A stretch of DNA of 54,402 bases from contig CAMDPK010000026.1 in NCBI GenBank assembly GCA_945904015.1, positions 1 to 54,402 of the forward strand, read 5' to 3'. The DNA comes from Candidatus Kuenenia stuttgartensis (GTDB lineage Bacteria; Planctomycetota; Planctomycetia; Planctomycetales; Planctomycetaceae). The notes beneath the pieces are model-generated. The model was given only the letters and a program-made list of their open reading frames with translations, was not told the origin of the DNA and did no database searches. Below, one piece after another: positions 1-8,160 of this stretch. A program made the position numbers and the translations under genes. How positions within the stretch are numbered: the stretch's first letter is position 1; every line of letters starts with the position of its first letter.

Positions 1-20
1 ACTGACCTTTGAGGGGATGT

Positions 21-45
21 CCGGGGGCTAACGCCGCCCGGCTCG
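21..45. repeat. GC-rich palindromic half-element
   Basis: A GC-rich stretch whose first half (CCGGGGGCTAACGCC) is nearly complementary to its second half. It lies just past the stop codon of the secreted-protein gene. It resembles dispersed palindromes seen next to planctomycete genes. Only one copy is in the window, so the call is tentative. Confidence 0.35.
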
Positions 46-75
46 CAGGTTTGGTTGAACGACATCCTCGCGGTT

Positions 76-1479
76 TCAACGACCGCTTCGCAACGGAACG
101 TCGCGGATTTCAAATTCCAGCGGCACATCGAGAATCAACGTCGGGGCGACATATCGGAAACGGTACTCGCTGGCGGGAAGCGGGAGATTCTCGAAGCGGT
201 ACGTCACCGCAATGCTGCCGTCGGGTTGCACATCGCTGTCGATGTGCATTGGCTTGAGCAAGTTCACATCATTGAGAGCCGAGCCGCTCGCCAGCTTTTC
301 GGTCGGCATCATGCCGGCTCGGACAAGCCCCGCGACGTTGAACAGCATCCACGAGCGATGCGACTCGAACGCCGGCCCGCCAGTGTCGTAAGTCACGAGC
401 GTGGTCACTGCCAAGCCGTTGTCCTGCGCGCCGGCGGATTCCCAACGCAGCACTTTGACGGTCACGCCGCCGCGCCGTCGCGACACGCCCTGAGCTTCTT
501 TGCCCGCTGGAAATTCCAACGGCTCTTCGCCCGCCGCCGTTTCAATGTGCAACTTGCCGACCACCGACAGCGAGGCCCACTCTCCTTCCGGGCGTCGAAA
601 GTCGAGCGGCACTGACATCTGTCTGTGTCCCTGCCCGAATGTCAGTTCCAACTTCGCATCAGGTGAGTACGGCAGCCAGCCCGCCGTGGCGGGCTTGTCC
701 TTTGTGGCCTTTCGCGTGCCGCTCACGGAGATTTCCGCCACCGAACACTTCAAGAACAACGGCCGCAGCCGAGGCTCCGACATCACGTCCACTTCCAACC
801 GCAGCAACGGCCCGGACTCTTGGCCGACGACCGTTCGCTCGCGAATCGATTTCAACGCCACGCGAAATGCTTTCGACTGAGTCGCCGCCAAGGCCGCTCG
901 CGGCGAGTCCTCTTTCGCTGAAGTAGTCGTTGGGAACAACCGCAGTCGCGCCGGTGATCCGACGAACGCCCAACTCAATTCGTGTTGCTGAGCCGTCGCT
1001 TCGACCACATCCCAAAACGTCGGCTGGTCGGGCAACTTGACCGGCTGCGACAACAACTCTTTCGACAGATCATCGGTCACGACGGCGTTGCCGGTCTCTT
1101 TCGTCAACCGCTGCAGCGTCTCGCCGATGGAAGACGAGACCGCACCTGTCAGCCGAGCCGCGTGGACCGACTCTTCCGCCTTTTGTCGTTCCAATTTTGC
1201 GCGCACATCGCGAAGAGCTTCCACCGTCGCGCGGCTGCCGAGCGATTCCGGTTCGGGCAACCACTTCAACGCCGCCGGTCCCAGCTTCAGGAGTTCCTTT
1301 TTGGCCTCCTCCCGGTCTGCCTTGCGATTCGAATCCAGTCGCACGACCCAACGCCGCACAGCCGACTGGTCAACGTCTTCGCCTGCCGCTAACTGCCCAG
1401 CCAAGGTTGAGCAACTGGCCAGCACAATCACCAGTCGCGAGACCAACCACTGACGCAGATCGGTATCGAGCAGGATCAT
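76..1479 (-). CDS. Secreted hypothetical protein with STN-like segment; N-terminus fused to a toxin start
   Basis: Predicted 467-residue exported protein of unknown function. Residues about 8-30 are hydrophobic (LVSRLVIVLASCSTLAG), consistent with a signal peptide. A charged, HEAT-like helical stretch follows (about 35-90). Residues about 105-170 (SSIGETLQRLTKETG to SWAFVG) resemble an STN/secretin N-terminal fold. The rest is beta-rich with repeated 'VSGTRKATKDKPA'-type segments. The ATG at 1479 overlaps the stop of the upstream antitoxin gene in an ATGA. The first seven residues, MILLDTD, match the usual start of PIN-domain (VapC) toxins and not a signal peptide, which suggests a deletion joined a toxin start to this gene. 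An open frame continues upstream to 1608 but runs through the antitoxin gene. Function not recognised. Confidence 0.75.
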   Translation of the reverse strand: MILLDTDLRQWLVSRLVIVLASCSTLAGQLAAGEDVDQSAVRRWVVRLDSNRKADREEAKKELLKLGPAALKWLPEPESLGSRATVEALRDVRAKLERQKAEESVHAARLTGAVSSSIGETLQRLTKETGNAVVTDDLSKELLSQPVKLPDQPTFWDVVEATAQQHELSWAFVGSPARLRLFPTTTSAKEDSPRAALAATQSKAFRVALKSIRERTVVGQESGPLLRLEVDVMSEPRLRPLFLKCSVAEISVSGTRKATKDKPATAGWLPYSPDAKLELTFGQGHRQMSVPLDFRRPEGEWASLSVVGKLHIETAAGEEPLEFPAGKEAQGVSRRRGGVTVKVLRWESAGAQDNGLAVTTLVTYDTGGPAFESHRSWMLFNVAGLVRAGMMPTEKLASGSALNDVNLLKPMHIDSDVQPDGSIAVTYRFENLPLPASEYRFRYVAPTLILDVPLEFEIRDVPLRSGR

Positions 1480-1703
1480 GACTTCACTCGGCGTCGAGTC
1501 ACGCGCTGGCGGGCTTTGCGTCGGTCGGCCTCGCGAAATTGCCGAGCGGACTCGTCGATTCGCTTCATGATCTCTTCGCCCGTGAACATGCCGATGGTGC
1601 TCCGCCAATCCTTAGCCGATTCGGCTTCAGGAACTCGCTTCGCCAATTCAGCGACCTGCTGTTCGAGAACTTTCAGACGAGTTTCGAGAGTTGGCTTAGG
1701 CAT
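1476..1703 (-). CDS. VapB-like antitoxin, toxin partner missing
   Basis: 75-residue basic protein. It starts with a leucine-heptad helix (LETRLKVLEQQVAELAKRV), then has DWRSTIGMFTGEE and a basic tail rich in R and K. This layout is familiar from small antitoxins encoded directly upstream of PIN-domain toxins that begin MILLDTD. The start ATG has a good ribosome site (AGGAG, 7 bases upstream). The stop overlaps the next ATG as ATGA, the usual translational coupling of such pairs. Here the downstream frame keeps only MILLDTD of a PIN toxin and then becomes a secreted protein. The family call is from memory of similar proteins and is an inference. Confidence 0.7.
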   Translation of the reverse strand: MPKPTLETRLKVLEQQVAELAKRVPEAESAKDWRSTIGMFTGEEIMKRIDESARQFREADRRKARQRVTRRRVKS

Positions 1704-1741
1704 TGTTTAGCTCCTGCACAATTTCAGACGGCGAGATTATT

Positions 1742-1951
1742 TCAGTTTACCTGCTCTTCGGCCAATGAGTCGGCATATTCGAGGCAGGCGAAAATGTCCT
1801 CGCGCGTGATCGACGGATACGCTCGCAGCAGGTAGTCGAGGCTGTCGCCGTTTGCGAACATCCGCACGACCTGATGTACCGGAATGCGAGTCCCCGCGAT
1901 GCAAGCCTGCCCGTGGCAGACGTTCGCATGAATCGAAATGCGTTCGCTCAT
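1742..1951 (-). CDS. DUF433 domain protein (antitoxin-type DNA binder)
   Basis: 69-residue protein matching the DUF433 pattern almost end to end: a CHGQACIAGTRIPVHQVV segment, then a helical part (SLDYLLRAYPSITREDIFACLEYA). DUF433 proteins have a compact winged-helix-like fold and often act as the antitoxin partner of PIN-like DUF5615 toxins. No such toxin follows; the next gene is another antitoxin 38 bp downstream. The ATG at 1951 overlaps the stop of the upstream GYF gene in an ATGA, so I prefer it to the in-frame GTG at 1960. Translational coupling to the GYF protein is likely. Confidence 0.82.
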   Translation of the reverse strand: MSERISIHANVCHGQACIAGTRIPVHQVVRMFANGDSLDYLLRAYPSITREDIFACLEYADSLAEEQVN

Positions 1952-2814
1952 GAAGTCCACTTTTCTGCGGGACGTACTTTGTTTGGCTCAATCTGCTCTT
2001 GGGAGAGACACGAAACAGGCGCGACGTTCGATCCGACAGCGTTTTGCTTTCTAAGCAATTCAATCATTTCTTCAGACAAGACTCGTTGTTGGATTGTGTT
2101 GACGACTAGATCGATGAATGCCCTGATTCCTTCGCCGGTTGCGAGACTCATGAAGGATGCGAACCCCAAGGTGATGAAATGAGGCCAAGCGGTCGCCCAA
2201 TATTCTTTGAGAGCTGTATCTCCATCGAGCGGATACTTTGCGTTTGAGTAGACCGCCAAACTACCGATGACAATGAGTGCGAACAGAAGCACGATCCCCA
2301 GCCAGCCAATTATGTCACAGAATGTTGCGTACGAATCAAGTGAAGGATAGGAAGGTTTTTTACTAGCTCGCTTTCGTTCGGGTGCTGGCGAATTTTCGCC
2401 GTTCGCCGCAGGCGCGGCGATTTCCGATCCGCACATCTGCGGACCATCCAGGCCCGTGGGTTGGACTGGTATACCTTCCAAATTCGGCACGATCTTTCCG
2501 TGAACGACGTCACCAGCAGTTGCATCGGTCAAGTTCATAGGTTTCGTGTTGCCCGTAACTGTCGCGGAGCGTGTTGAGGCCGGCAGCCAGGTTGCATCGC
2601 TCAAGTTCTGCGGTTTCGTGTTGCCGTCGCTCACAACACGTTTGAAATCCAAAAGCCCCTTCATTTGAATCGCTTCAATCCATTCGCCGCTTTTCCCTTT
2701 TCGAATCGGGGAATCAGCACGAATGTGCCCACGCCGCGCGTGCTCTCGAAGTTGTTGCGCGGTAAAAGGACCGTGTATCGAGTTCGATGTTTTGTAGTAC
2801 CAAACGGTTGCCAC
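1948..2814 (-). CDS. GYF_2-domain membrane protein
   Basis: 288 residues from the GTG at 2814. Residues about 5-50 form a GYF_2 domain (VWYYKTSNSIHGPFTAQQL, then GEWIEA). A low-complexity linker follows with two similar NTKPxNLxDAT segments. A strong membrane helix lies near residues 165-190 (GWLGIVLLFALIVIGSLAVY), and a second, weaker hydrophobic stretch (PHFITLGFASFMSLATG) may also span. GYF_2 domains bind proline-rich peptides; they are common in planctomycete membrane proteins and the role is generally unknown. An in-frame TTG at 2853 would give 13 more residues but would overlap the divergent gene at 2843. The GTG start is preceded by GGCGG. First gene of a four-gene minus-strand unit. 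Confidence 0.7.
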   Translation of the reverse strand: MATVWYYKTSNSIHGPFTAQQLREHARRGHIRADSPIRKGKSGEWIEAIQMKGLLDFKRVVSDGNTKPQNLSDATWLPASTRSATVTGNTKPMNLTDATAGDVVHGKIVPNLEGIPVQPTGLDGPQMCGSEIAAPAANGENSPAPERKRASKKPSYPSLDSYATFCDIIGWLGIVLLFALIVIGSLAVYSNAKYPLDGDTALKEYWATAWPHFITLGFASFMSLATGEGIRAFIDLVVNTIQQRVLSEEMIELLRKQNAVGSNVAPVSCLSQEQIEPNKVRPAEKWTS

Positions 2815-2842
2815 GATTCGCCGCCAATGAAAGGACCGAGCA

Positions 2843-3124
2843 ATGGAAATCAATGAGACATGGAATCAGCTTTGCGATGCTTGGGCAACCGAGGAATGGC
2901 CGCGCATGAACGCTCTCGCAACAGAATTGATCCGCCATCTGAATGCTGGTGGTGAACCGCCGCGGACACTTCAACGGGCCAAGATGCGCGCAATCGATGA
3001 GGTGATTGCACGCTCCGTTTGTGCGCTCGTCTTAGACTTTGACAAGACTTCTGGATCTGAGGCCAATAAATACGACATCCTTAAGTATCTGCGAGAATAC
3101 TGCTATTTTGATGCCGACCAGTGA
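2843..3124 (+). CDS. Small hypothetical protein, 93 aa
   Basis: 93-residue acidic, helical, soluble-looking protein of no recognised family, starting MEINETWNQLCDAWATEEW. The ATG has a good ribosome site (AAGGA, 7 bases upstream). Composition is protein-like, with charged helices and no runs of Arg/Ser as in shadow frames. It is transcribed divergently from the GYF_2 gene, 28 bp away, and converges with the aminotransferase gene. No signal peptide or membrane segment. Confidence 0.6.
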   Translation: MEINETWNQLCDAWATEEWPRMNALATELIRHLNAGGEPPRTLQRAKMRAIDEVIARSVCALVLDFDKTSGSEANKYDILKYLREYCYFDADQ

Positions 3125-3152
3125 TCGCAGATGAATTCGGTCGGCTGCGGGC

Positions 3153-4421
3153 TCACCCTTCCACCGCATACGGCGTCGTCAGGCGGAACTGCGGGTGCGT
3201 TTCGAGGTACGCGGCAATGCGGTCGGTGCGGGACAGCGCGACGGGGATGAAGTCCACGGCTTTTTGCAGGCGGTCGTTGGGTTCGGCGCAACTGAAGCGG
3301 AGGAAGCCGCCGCCGGCTTCGCCGAAACATTCGCCGCCGAGGCAGGCGACGCCGAAGTTGTCGTCGGCTCCTTCCAGCAGGTACAGCGCGAGGCCGTGGC
3401 TCTTGATGCCCAGACGGTTGCAGATCGGGGCGACGTTCGGGAAGACGTAGAACGTCGCGGTTGGGTCGAGCGTTTTGAAGCCGTCGATCTGGTTCAGGCC
3501 GTTCGTCAAGAGGACCACCTTCTCGCGGAACTTGGCCATGACGGCGTCACGCTCGGCGGAGTCTCGTTCGAGGGCGGCCTTGCCGGCGAGTTGCACAATC
3601 GGGGGCGTGCAGCTCAGCGTCGTGTTGATCATCTTGCTGATCGAGTCCACGATCTCGGCCGACGAGACCGCGAAGCCCAGACGCCAGCCGCTCATGCTGT
3701 AGCTTTTGCTGAACGTGTACGCGGCTACGCACTGCTCCATCATGCCGGGCTGAGCCAGCAGCGAATGATGCTTCCCCTTCCAGACCATGTGGCAATACGG
3801 CTCGTCGCTGAGCACCGCGATGTTCTTGCCGCGGATCAGGTCGGCGATCTCGCGGAGGTCTTGCTCGGTCTGAACGCCGCCGGTCGGGTTGTGCGGCGAG
3901 TTCAAAAAGATCGCCTTCGGTTTCGGATCGTCGCGCAGAAACGCTTCGATGTCCGCGATCGCCGGACGAAAGCCGTTCGATTGCTTGAGCGGCTTGAAGA
4001 CCGCGCGAGCGCCGCGCCGCAAAATATTCGGCGTGTAAGTCGGGAAGTACGGACTAAAGACGAGCACTCCGTCATTCGGATCGAGGAACGCTTCGCAGAA
4101 GAACTGCTCGAAGACCTTCGCGCCTGGCCCGACGACGACGTTCTTCGCCTCGGCCGGGATACCGAACTCTTCACGCACGAACTTCGCCGCTGCGTCACGG
4201 AACTCCGGCAGTCCGGGCGACGGGCAGTAATGCGACTGATTATTCGCGATGGCTTGTGTGCCGCTCAACTTCGCCGACGCGGTGCTGTCGAACGGGCTGT
4301 CTCCGATTTCGAGTTCGACGACGTCTTTGCCTTTCGCCTTCAACGCCTTCGCGACGGCGAGCACGGTGAAGGCGGTTTCGACGGTCAATGACTTCGTGAA
4401 TTGGCTGAGTTGAAGAGACAC
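3153..4421 (-). CDS. Class I/II pyridoxal-phosphate aminotransferase
   Basis: 422-residue fold-type I aminotransferase, probably cytosolic, transferring amino groups between an amino acid and a 2-oxo acid. Visible landmarks are the substrate-binding N-terminal segment (VVELEIGDSPFD), the SPHNPTGG motif, the DEPYCHM region carrying the cofactor Asp and Tyr, and the Schiff-base lysine in FSKSYSMSGWRLGF. A C-terminal FLRFSCAEP provides the carboxylate-binding Arg. The GTG start at 4421 is chosen because AAGGAG lies 8 bases upstream; the open frame continuing to 4682 runs through repeats and has no such site. The exact substrate cannot be told from sequence; aspartate or alanine/branched-chain type are all possible. 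Confidence 0.9.
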   Translation of the reverse strand: MSLQLSQFTKSLTVETAFTVLAVAKALKAKGKDVVELEIGDSPFDSTASAKLSGTQAIANNQSHYCPSPGLPEFRDAAAKFVREEFGIPAEAKNVVVGPGAKVFEQFFCEAFLDPNDGVLVFSPYFPTYTPNILRRGARAVFKPLKQSNGFRPAIADIEAFLRDDPKPKAIFLNSPHNPTGGVQTEQDLREIADLIRGKNIAVLSDEPYCHMVWKGKHHSLLAQPGMMEQCVAAYTFSKSYSMSGWRLGFAVSSAEIVDSISKMINTTLSCTPPIVQLAGKAALERDSAERDAVMAKFREKVVLLTNGLNQIDGFKTLDPTATFYVFPNVAPICNRLGIKSHGLALYLLEGADDNFGVACLGGECFGEAGGGFLRFSCAEPNDRLQKAVDFIPVALSRTDRIAAYLETHPQFRLTTPYAVEG

Positions 4422-4508
4422 GGGATCGCTCCTTGGAGGTTTGTTGGACGTGATGCAGGCCACAAGATAGCCGAGGTCGCGCGGCGGTGACACGGATCGG
4501 TGACGCAC

Positions 4509-4546
4509 AAAAAAGAAGCCCGGCTTCTGCGGAGAAGCCGGGCTTC
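4509..4546 (-). terminator. Intrinsic terminator of the secreted-protein gene
   Basis: A perfect 14-bp stem (GAAGCCCGGCTTCT and its complement) with a GCGG loop at 4515-4546, followed on the minus strand by a run of six T (4509-4514). It lies about 70 bp past the stop at 4618 and before the aminotransferase start. Confidence 0.8.
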
Positions 4547-4555
4547 GGAAATCGT

Positions 4556-4610
4556 CGTGGAGCACGTTTTCAACGTGCTCGGCACGGGCACGTTGGAAAC
4601 GTGCCCCACG
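4556..4610. repeat. Palindromic repeat family A, copy 1 (CACGTT..AACGTG)
   Basis: Two facing arms, each itself palindromic around GCACGTT/AACGTGC, bounded by CGTGG and CCACG. A second copy lies at 9435-9494. Both are intergenic and about 60 bp long. This copy lies between the stop of the 4618-6369 gene and its terminator. Confidence 0.8.
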
Positions 4611-4617
4611 AGATGCA

Positions 4618-6369
4618 CTACTTTTTCTTCGTGCCGAAGCTGACGAACAGCACGCCCTTCTTGTCGGGCACCGAGTATCCACCGTTGGGCGACAGGTGCT
4701 TTTTCACCGTCTCGACTTCAGGCAGTTTGGTGAAGTCGATTTGACCCAACTCGCTGGAAATCTGCGACATCACGAGACTGAGTTGCCCTCCCTTGGCCGC
4801 TTGCCAAAGAGCGTCGATTTGAGAATCGCTGCGTGAAAAACTGGTCATCGACATCTTGCTGGGAAGGTGTTCGGCGATCGTCTTGTAGGCCGCCGAATCG
4901 ACCAGGGCGTCGCCATCAGTGTCGCCGCGCAGCATCGCCTCGATGGCGGTGACGTCGTTGCTGAACATCAATTGTTCTTGGCCGATCGCCAAGCCGGCCA
5001 TCTTCGGTTCCAAGCTGCCGCTGAAGTCGGGTAGCTCGAACTCGATGATCGTCGCGCCTTTGAACTCGCGCGTCTGGCCGGGGAAGCCGGCCATTTTGGT
5101 GAGTTTGGTCAGCGTCGCTTGAAACTTCTTCGCGTCCTTCAAACCCAACGCGACGACGACACGATCCTGAGCCGGTTCGTCGTCTTTCTTCTTGCCCGGT
5201 TCCATGACGACCTGAATGCGACCAGAAATGACGTCGATGACATCTTTCTTCAGATGCACTTTCGGGCCCCCCTCTTGCTGCGCGATCTGATCGATCAGGG
5301 CGGCGACCGTGCCGGGGCCGCGGAACATGTCGACGATCGACTCGATAGCGGCATACGCACCGGCGATGTCCCAATTCAGCGAGAACCACGCACTGGCGTT
5401 CGACGAAACCCACTTCGGCGGCTTCTGTTCGATGGCCGGGAATTGGAAGACGTTCATCAAGCCTTTCGTCGGCTGCTCGATAACCAGGAACGTCTTGGAG
5501 ATGCCGTCGAAGTTCTCGGTCGCCATGTCAGCCGAGCCGCCGATCGCCTTCAGAGCGGTGATGCCCAGCGGATCGAGGAATCCCATGATGAGCGCGGCTT
5601 GGGGATTCTGAGCTGCGACTTGCGAAATCCCCGCTTGAATGAGGCCCATCGGGTTGAGGTACCACACGAAAAGGCCGTCCTCGTCGTCGGTCGAGCACTT
5701 TTCGAGAATCAAGTTGTAGTTGTCGTTGTCAGCGAACGTGTCGGAATGCTTGCCATCCCAGCGAGCCAGCACACCCTTCGCCGTGTCCAAATCGGACGCC
5801 GCGACAAGCATCGTGTCCTTCATGAAGTAGACCAGTTGGTTTGGCTTGTCGCCGCCGGCATTCTTGAAGGTCCAAGTGGTCACCGTCGTGCCGTCGATCT
5901 CTTCGTCATCGCCTTCGGCACCGTTCTCTTCGAGAGCTTTCTCGGCCTTTTCCATGAGGGCCTCGACCGTCTTCTCGTTGTCGCCGAAGTCGAGAAACAT
6001 CGCGACGGCGGGCTTCTTGCCTTGCGGCGTAAGCACGGCGAACGCGAACTCGCCGCTGGGGATTTCCAGCAAGTCTTTCAACGAAACGCCGAGTTCTTTT
6101 TCGATCTCGCTGGAGACCCCTTCGATGGCCTTGGCGATCTCCCCCTTGAACGGCTCGAACGAAGAGTCCTGCGTGAGACTGCCAAACGCAGTCTTGAGCC
6201 AGCGAGCCTTCAACTCATCCACGTCGGGCACTGAGACGTACACCGACACATCCGGCGGGAGCAGGCGGTCGGTCGGAGTTGCTTCATCCTCGGCCCGCAG
6301 GCTCAAACGCGGTAGCAAAGCTGTTGCCAATGCCAACCACACGGTTCCGACACGCAACCAACGATTCAT
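4618..6369 (-). CDS. Secreted DUF3352-like hypothetical protein
   Basis: 583-residue protein with a clear signal peptide (MNRWLRVGTVWLALATALL, cleavage probably after LRA). The mature protein begins RLLPPDVSVYVSVPDVDELK, a pattern typical of DUF3352-like extracytoplasmic proteins in which a beta hairpin starts with 'xxYVSVPD'. It alternates beta strands with amphipathic helices and contains an acidic patch (EENGAEGDDEEID). No catalytic motif or membrane helix is visible after the signal. The ATG at 6369 is chosen because it opens the signal peptide; the 74 codons upstream are unlike protein. Downstream is a strong terminator. Function not known. Confidence 0.75.
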   Translation of the reverse strand: MNRWLRVGTVWLALATALLPRLSLRAEDEATPTDRLLPPDVSVYVSVPDVDELKARWLKTAFGSLTQDSSFEPFKGEIAKAIEGVSSEIEKELGVSLKDLLEIPSGEFAFAVLTPQGKKPAVAMFLDFGDNEKTVEALMEKAEKALEENGAEGDDEEIDGTTVTTWTFKNAGGDKPNQLVYFMKDTMLVAASDLDTAKGVLARWDGKHSDTFADNDNYNLILEKCSTDDEDGLFVWYLNPMGLIQAGISQVAAQNPQAALIMGFLDPLGITALKAIGGSADMATENFDGISKTFLVIEQPTKGLMNVFQFPAIEQKPPKWVSSNASAWFSLNWDIAGAYAAIESIVDMFRGPGTVAALIDQIAQQEGGPKVHLKKDVIDVISGRIQVVMEPGKKKDDEPAQDRVVVALGLKDAKKFQATLTKLTKMAGFPGQTREFKGATIIEFELPDFSGSLEPKMAGLAIGQEQLMFSNDVTAIEAMLRGDTDGDALVDSAAYKTIAEHLPSKMSMTSFSRSDSQIDALWQAAKGGQLSLVMSQISSELGQIDFTKLPEVETVKKHLSPNGGYSVPDKKGVLFVSFGTKKK

Positions 6370-6589
6370 GTTCGATCCAATCAAAAAAGAGACGCCGTCC
6401 CGGACGGCTGTTTGGGTTTCACGCACAAAGCCCGTCGTACCACGCACCGGGCTAAACGGTTTCAATCCGTTCGTCGTGACGAGCGACTGCTGGCCTCCCT
6501 GGCCAAGCGGAGGCTGTTGTACGAGCGACGAAATGGGTACGCAAGGCACGGTCTGCCGTGATTGAAATGTTGTGTACCCGCAACAAACC

Positions 6590-6676
6590 AACCCGAAGCG
6601 TCAACGAGGGCGTACGCTCCAAGTCACTCGCACTTCAAGGCCTTTGGAACGCTCGCCCTCGCTGACGCTTCGGGTT
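6590..6676. repeat. Inverted repeat (AACCCGAAGCGTC arms) in a 384-bp gap
   Basis: Arms at 6590-6612 and 6654-6676 are 23 bp with a single mismatch and a 41-bp loop. It lies in the divergent gap 6370-6753 between the secreted-protein gene and the CE15 gene. The rest of the gap holds shorter imperfect palindromes (around 6440-6530) and no gene. Promoters for both flanking genes should be here, but I see no convincing box. Confidence 0.85.
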
Positions 6677-6753
6677 AGTCTGCGCAACAATGTGCGCGTC
6701 GTGTGCCCCTCAATTCGTCCGTTGAAATCGCGTTCGCCGCTGGGAGCCTGCCG

Positions 6754-8049
6754 ATGTTGATCGATTGGACTGTCCACCGTTTTTTGAGATTTCTGATGCT
6801 GTGCGGCCTGAGCCTCGGAACGGCGGTGGCCGGCGAGTTTCCCTCGCTCGAGCAACTTCCCGTCCGCCCGGAGCCGCCCGATCCGCTGGTGATGCTCGAC
6901 GGCACTCCCGTCCGCACGCGGGACGACTGGTTCAACAAACGACGTCCCGAATTGAAGGCTCTCTTCGAGCACTACATGTACGGCAAAGCTCCACCGCCAC
7001 CGGACAACCTCGAAGCGACGATCGTCCGCACGGACGAGAAATGTCTCGACGGCAAAGCCACGCTCCGCGAAGTCACGATCAAGTTCGGCCCAAAGACCGC
7101 GCCGCCGATCAACCTACTGCTGATCGTCCCCAACAATCGGAAGGGACCGGCTCCGGTGTTCGTCGGGTTGAACTTCTGCGGCAATCACGCGGTGCTCGAC
7201 GATCCCAAGATCGCGCTGCCGTCGCAGTGGATTTACAAGAGCTGCGCCGGCGTCGAGAACGAACGCGCGACCGATAAAGGCCGCGGGACACAAAAAGATG
7301 TCTGGAGCGCTGACCTGCTCATCGAGCGCGGTTACGCGCTGGCGACGATTTACAACGCGGACCTCGACCCGGACACGCCTGAACTCACTGACGGCATTCA
7401 TCCGCACTACTTGCCAGCCGGACAAGACAAGCTTGGTGAAAACGATTGGGGCACGATCCGCGCCTGGGCCTGGGGCGTGTCTCGTGTCGTCGATTACCTC
7501 GTGACACGACCGGACATCGACAAGACTCGCATCTGCGCGATCGGTCATTCGCGGCTCGGCAAGACCGCGCTGTTCGCGGCAGCCTTCGATGAGCGGATCG
7601 CGCTCTCCGTTCCACATCAATCAGGCACCGGCGGCATGGCCCTGAACCGTGGCAACGATCAAGAAACCGTTGAGCGAATCAACCGTGTCTTTCCGCACTG
7701 GTTCAGCGACTCATTCGTCCCGTTCGGCGGCAACGAACCGAAGCTGCCGATCGATCAGCACCTGCTGGTCGCGCTGGTCGCACCGCGTCCGCTGTTCGAT
7801 GGCGAGGGAGACCAAGACAAGTGGGCCAACTTCGACAACGCAATGCTGTCGCTGAAGGGAGCGGACAAGGTCTACAAGTTTCTCGGCGGACGCGGACTCG
7901 TCGGCAGCGGCGTCGTGAACGGCGACGAAGCCTTCACCGACGCCAATTGCGGCGACATCGTGCAGTACCGCCGCGACGAAAAGCACGTCCTCAACCGAGC
8001 CTACTGGCAACGCATCCTCGACTTCGCGGATCGCAAGCTGCCAAAGTAG
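6754..8049 (+). CDS. CE15 glucuronoyl esterase-like secreted hydrolase
   Basis: 431-residue exported alpha/beta hydrolase of the CE15 type. Known members split the ester between lignin alcohols and glucuronoyl groups of xylan. The signal peptide is residues 1-27 (FLMLCGLSLGTAVAG). The nucleophile elbow is GHSRLGK with Ser266, matching the bacterial CE15 G-x-S-R-x-G-K motif. Other family landmarks are NADLDPD, WGTIRAWAWG, SVPHQSGTGG, LVAPRPLF and a late His in DEKH. The ATG at 6754 has GGGAG 7 bases upstream; the GTG at 6703 lacks a site and would bury the signal peptide. The natural substrate is not certain. It ends inside an inverted repeat shared with the next gene. Confidence 0.82.
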   Translation: MLIDWTVHRFLRFLMLCGLSLGTAVAGEFPSLEQLPVRPEPPDPLVMLDGTPVRTRDDWFNKRRPELKALFEHYMYGKAPPPPDNLEATIVRTDEKCLDGKATLREVTIKFGPKTAPPINLLLIVPNNRKGPAPVFVGLNFCGNHAVLDDPKIALPSQWIYKSCAGVENERATDKGRGTQKDVWSADLLIERGYALATIYNADLDPDTPELTDGIHPHYLPAGQDKLGENDWGTIRAWAWGVSRVVDYLVTRPDIDKTRICAIGHSRLGKTALFAAAFDERIALSVPHQSGTGGMALNRGNDQETVERINRVFPHWFSDSFVPFGGNEPKLPIDQHLLVALVAPRPLFDGEGDQDKWANFDNAMLSLKGADKVYKFLGGRGLVGSGVVNGDEAFTDANCGDIVQYRRDEKHVLNRAYWQRILDFADRKLPK

Positions 8050-8160
8050 CCCTGTCGCTCCGCGACAGGAAAGCCGAACGCTTCACACGAGTCGTTCTCG
8101 CATTTGATGCCCCAGCTCTTTCACACACTCGGCAATCCTGACGCGGAGCGACAGGGCTAC
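8046..8160. repeat. Inverted repeat supplying both convergent stop codons
   Basis: Two perfect 19-bp arms (8046-8064 and 8142-8160, GTAGCCCTGTCGCTCCGCG and its complement) enclose a 77-bp spacer. The TAG in the left arm is the stop of the CE15 gene. The TAG in the right arm, read on the minus strand, is the stop of the HD gene. It may act as a bidirectional terminator. Confidence 0.9.

Noticed and set aside
3195..4391. 398-codon plus-strand open frame opposite the aminotransferase
   Set aside because: Shadow of the aminotransferase; repeated Val/Arg/Glu-rich composition and no motif.
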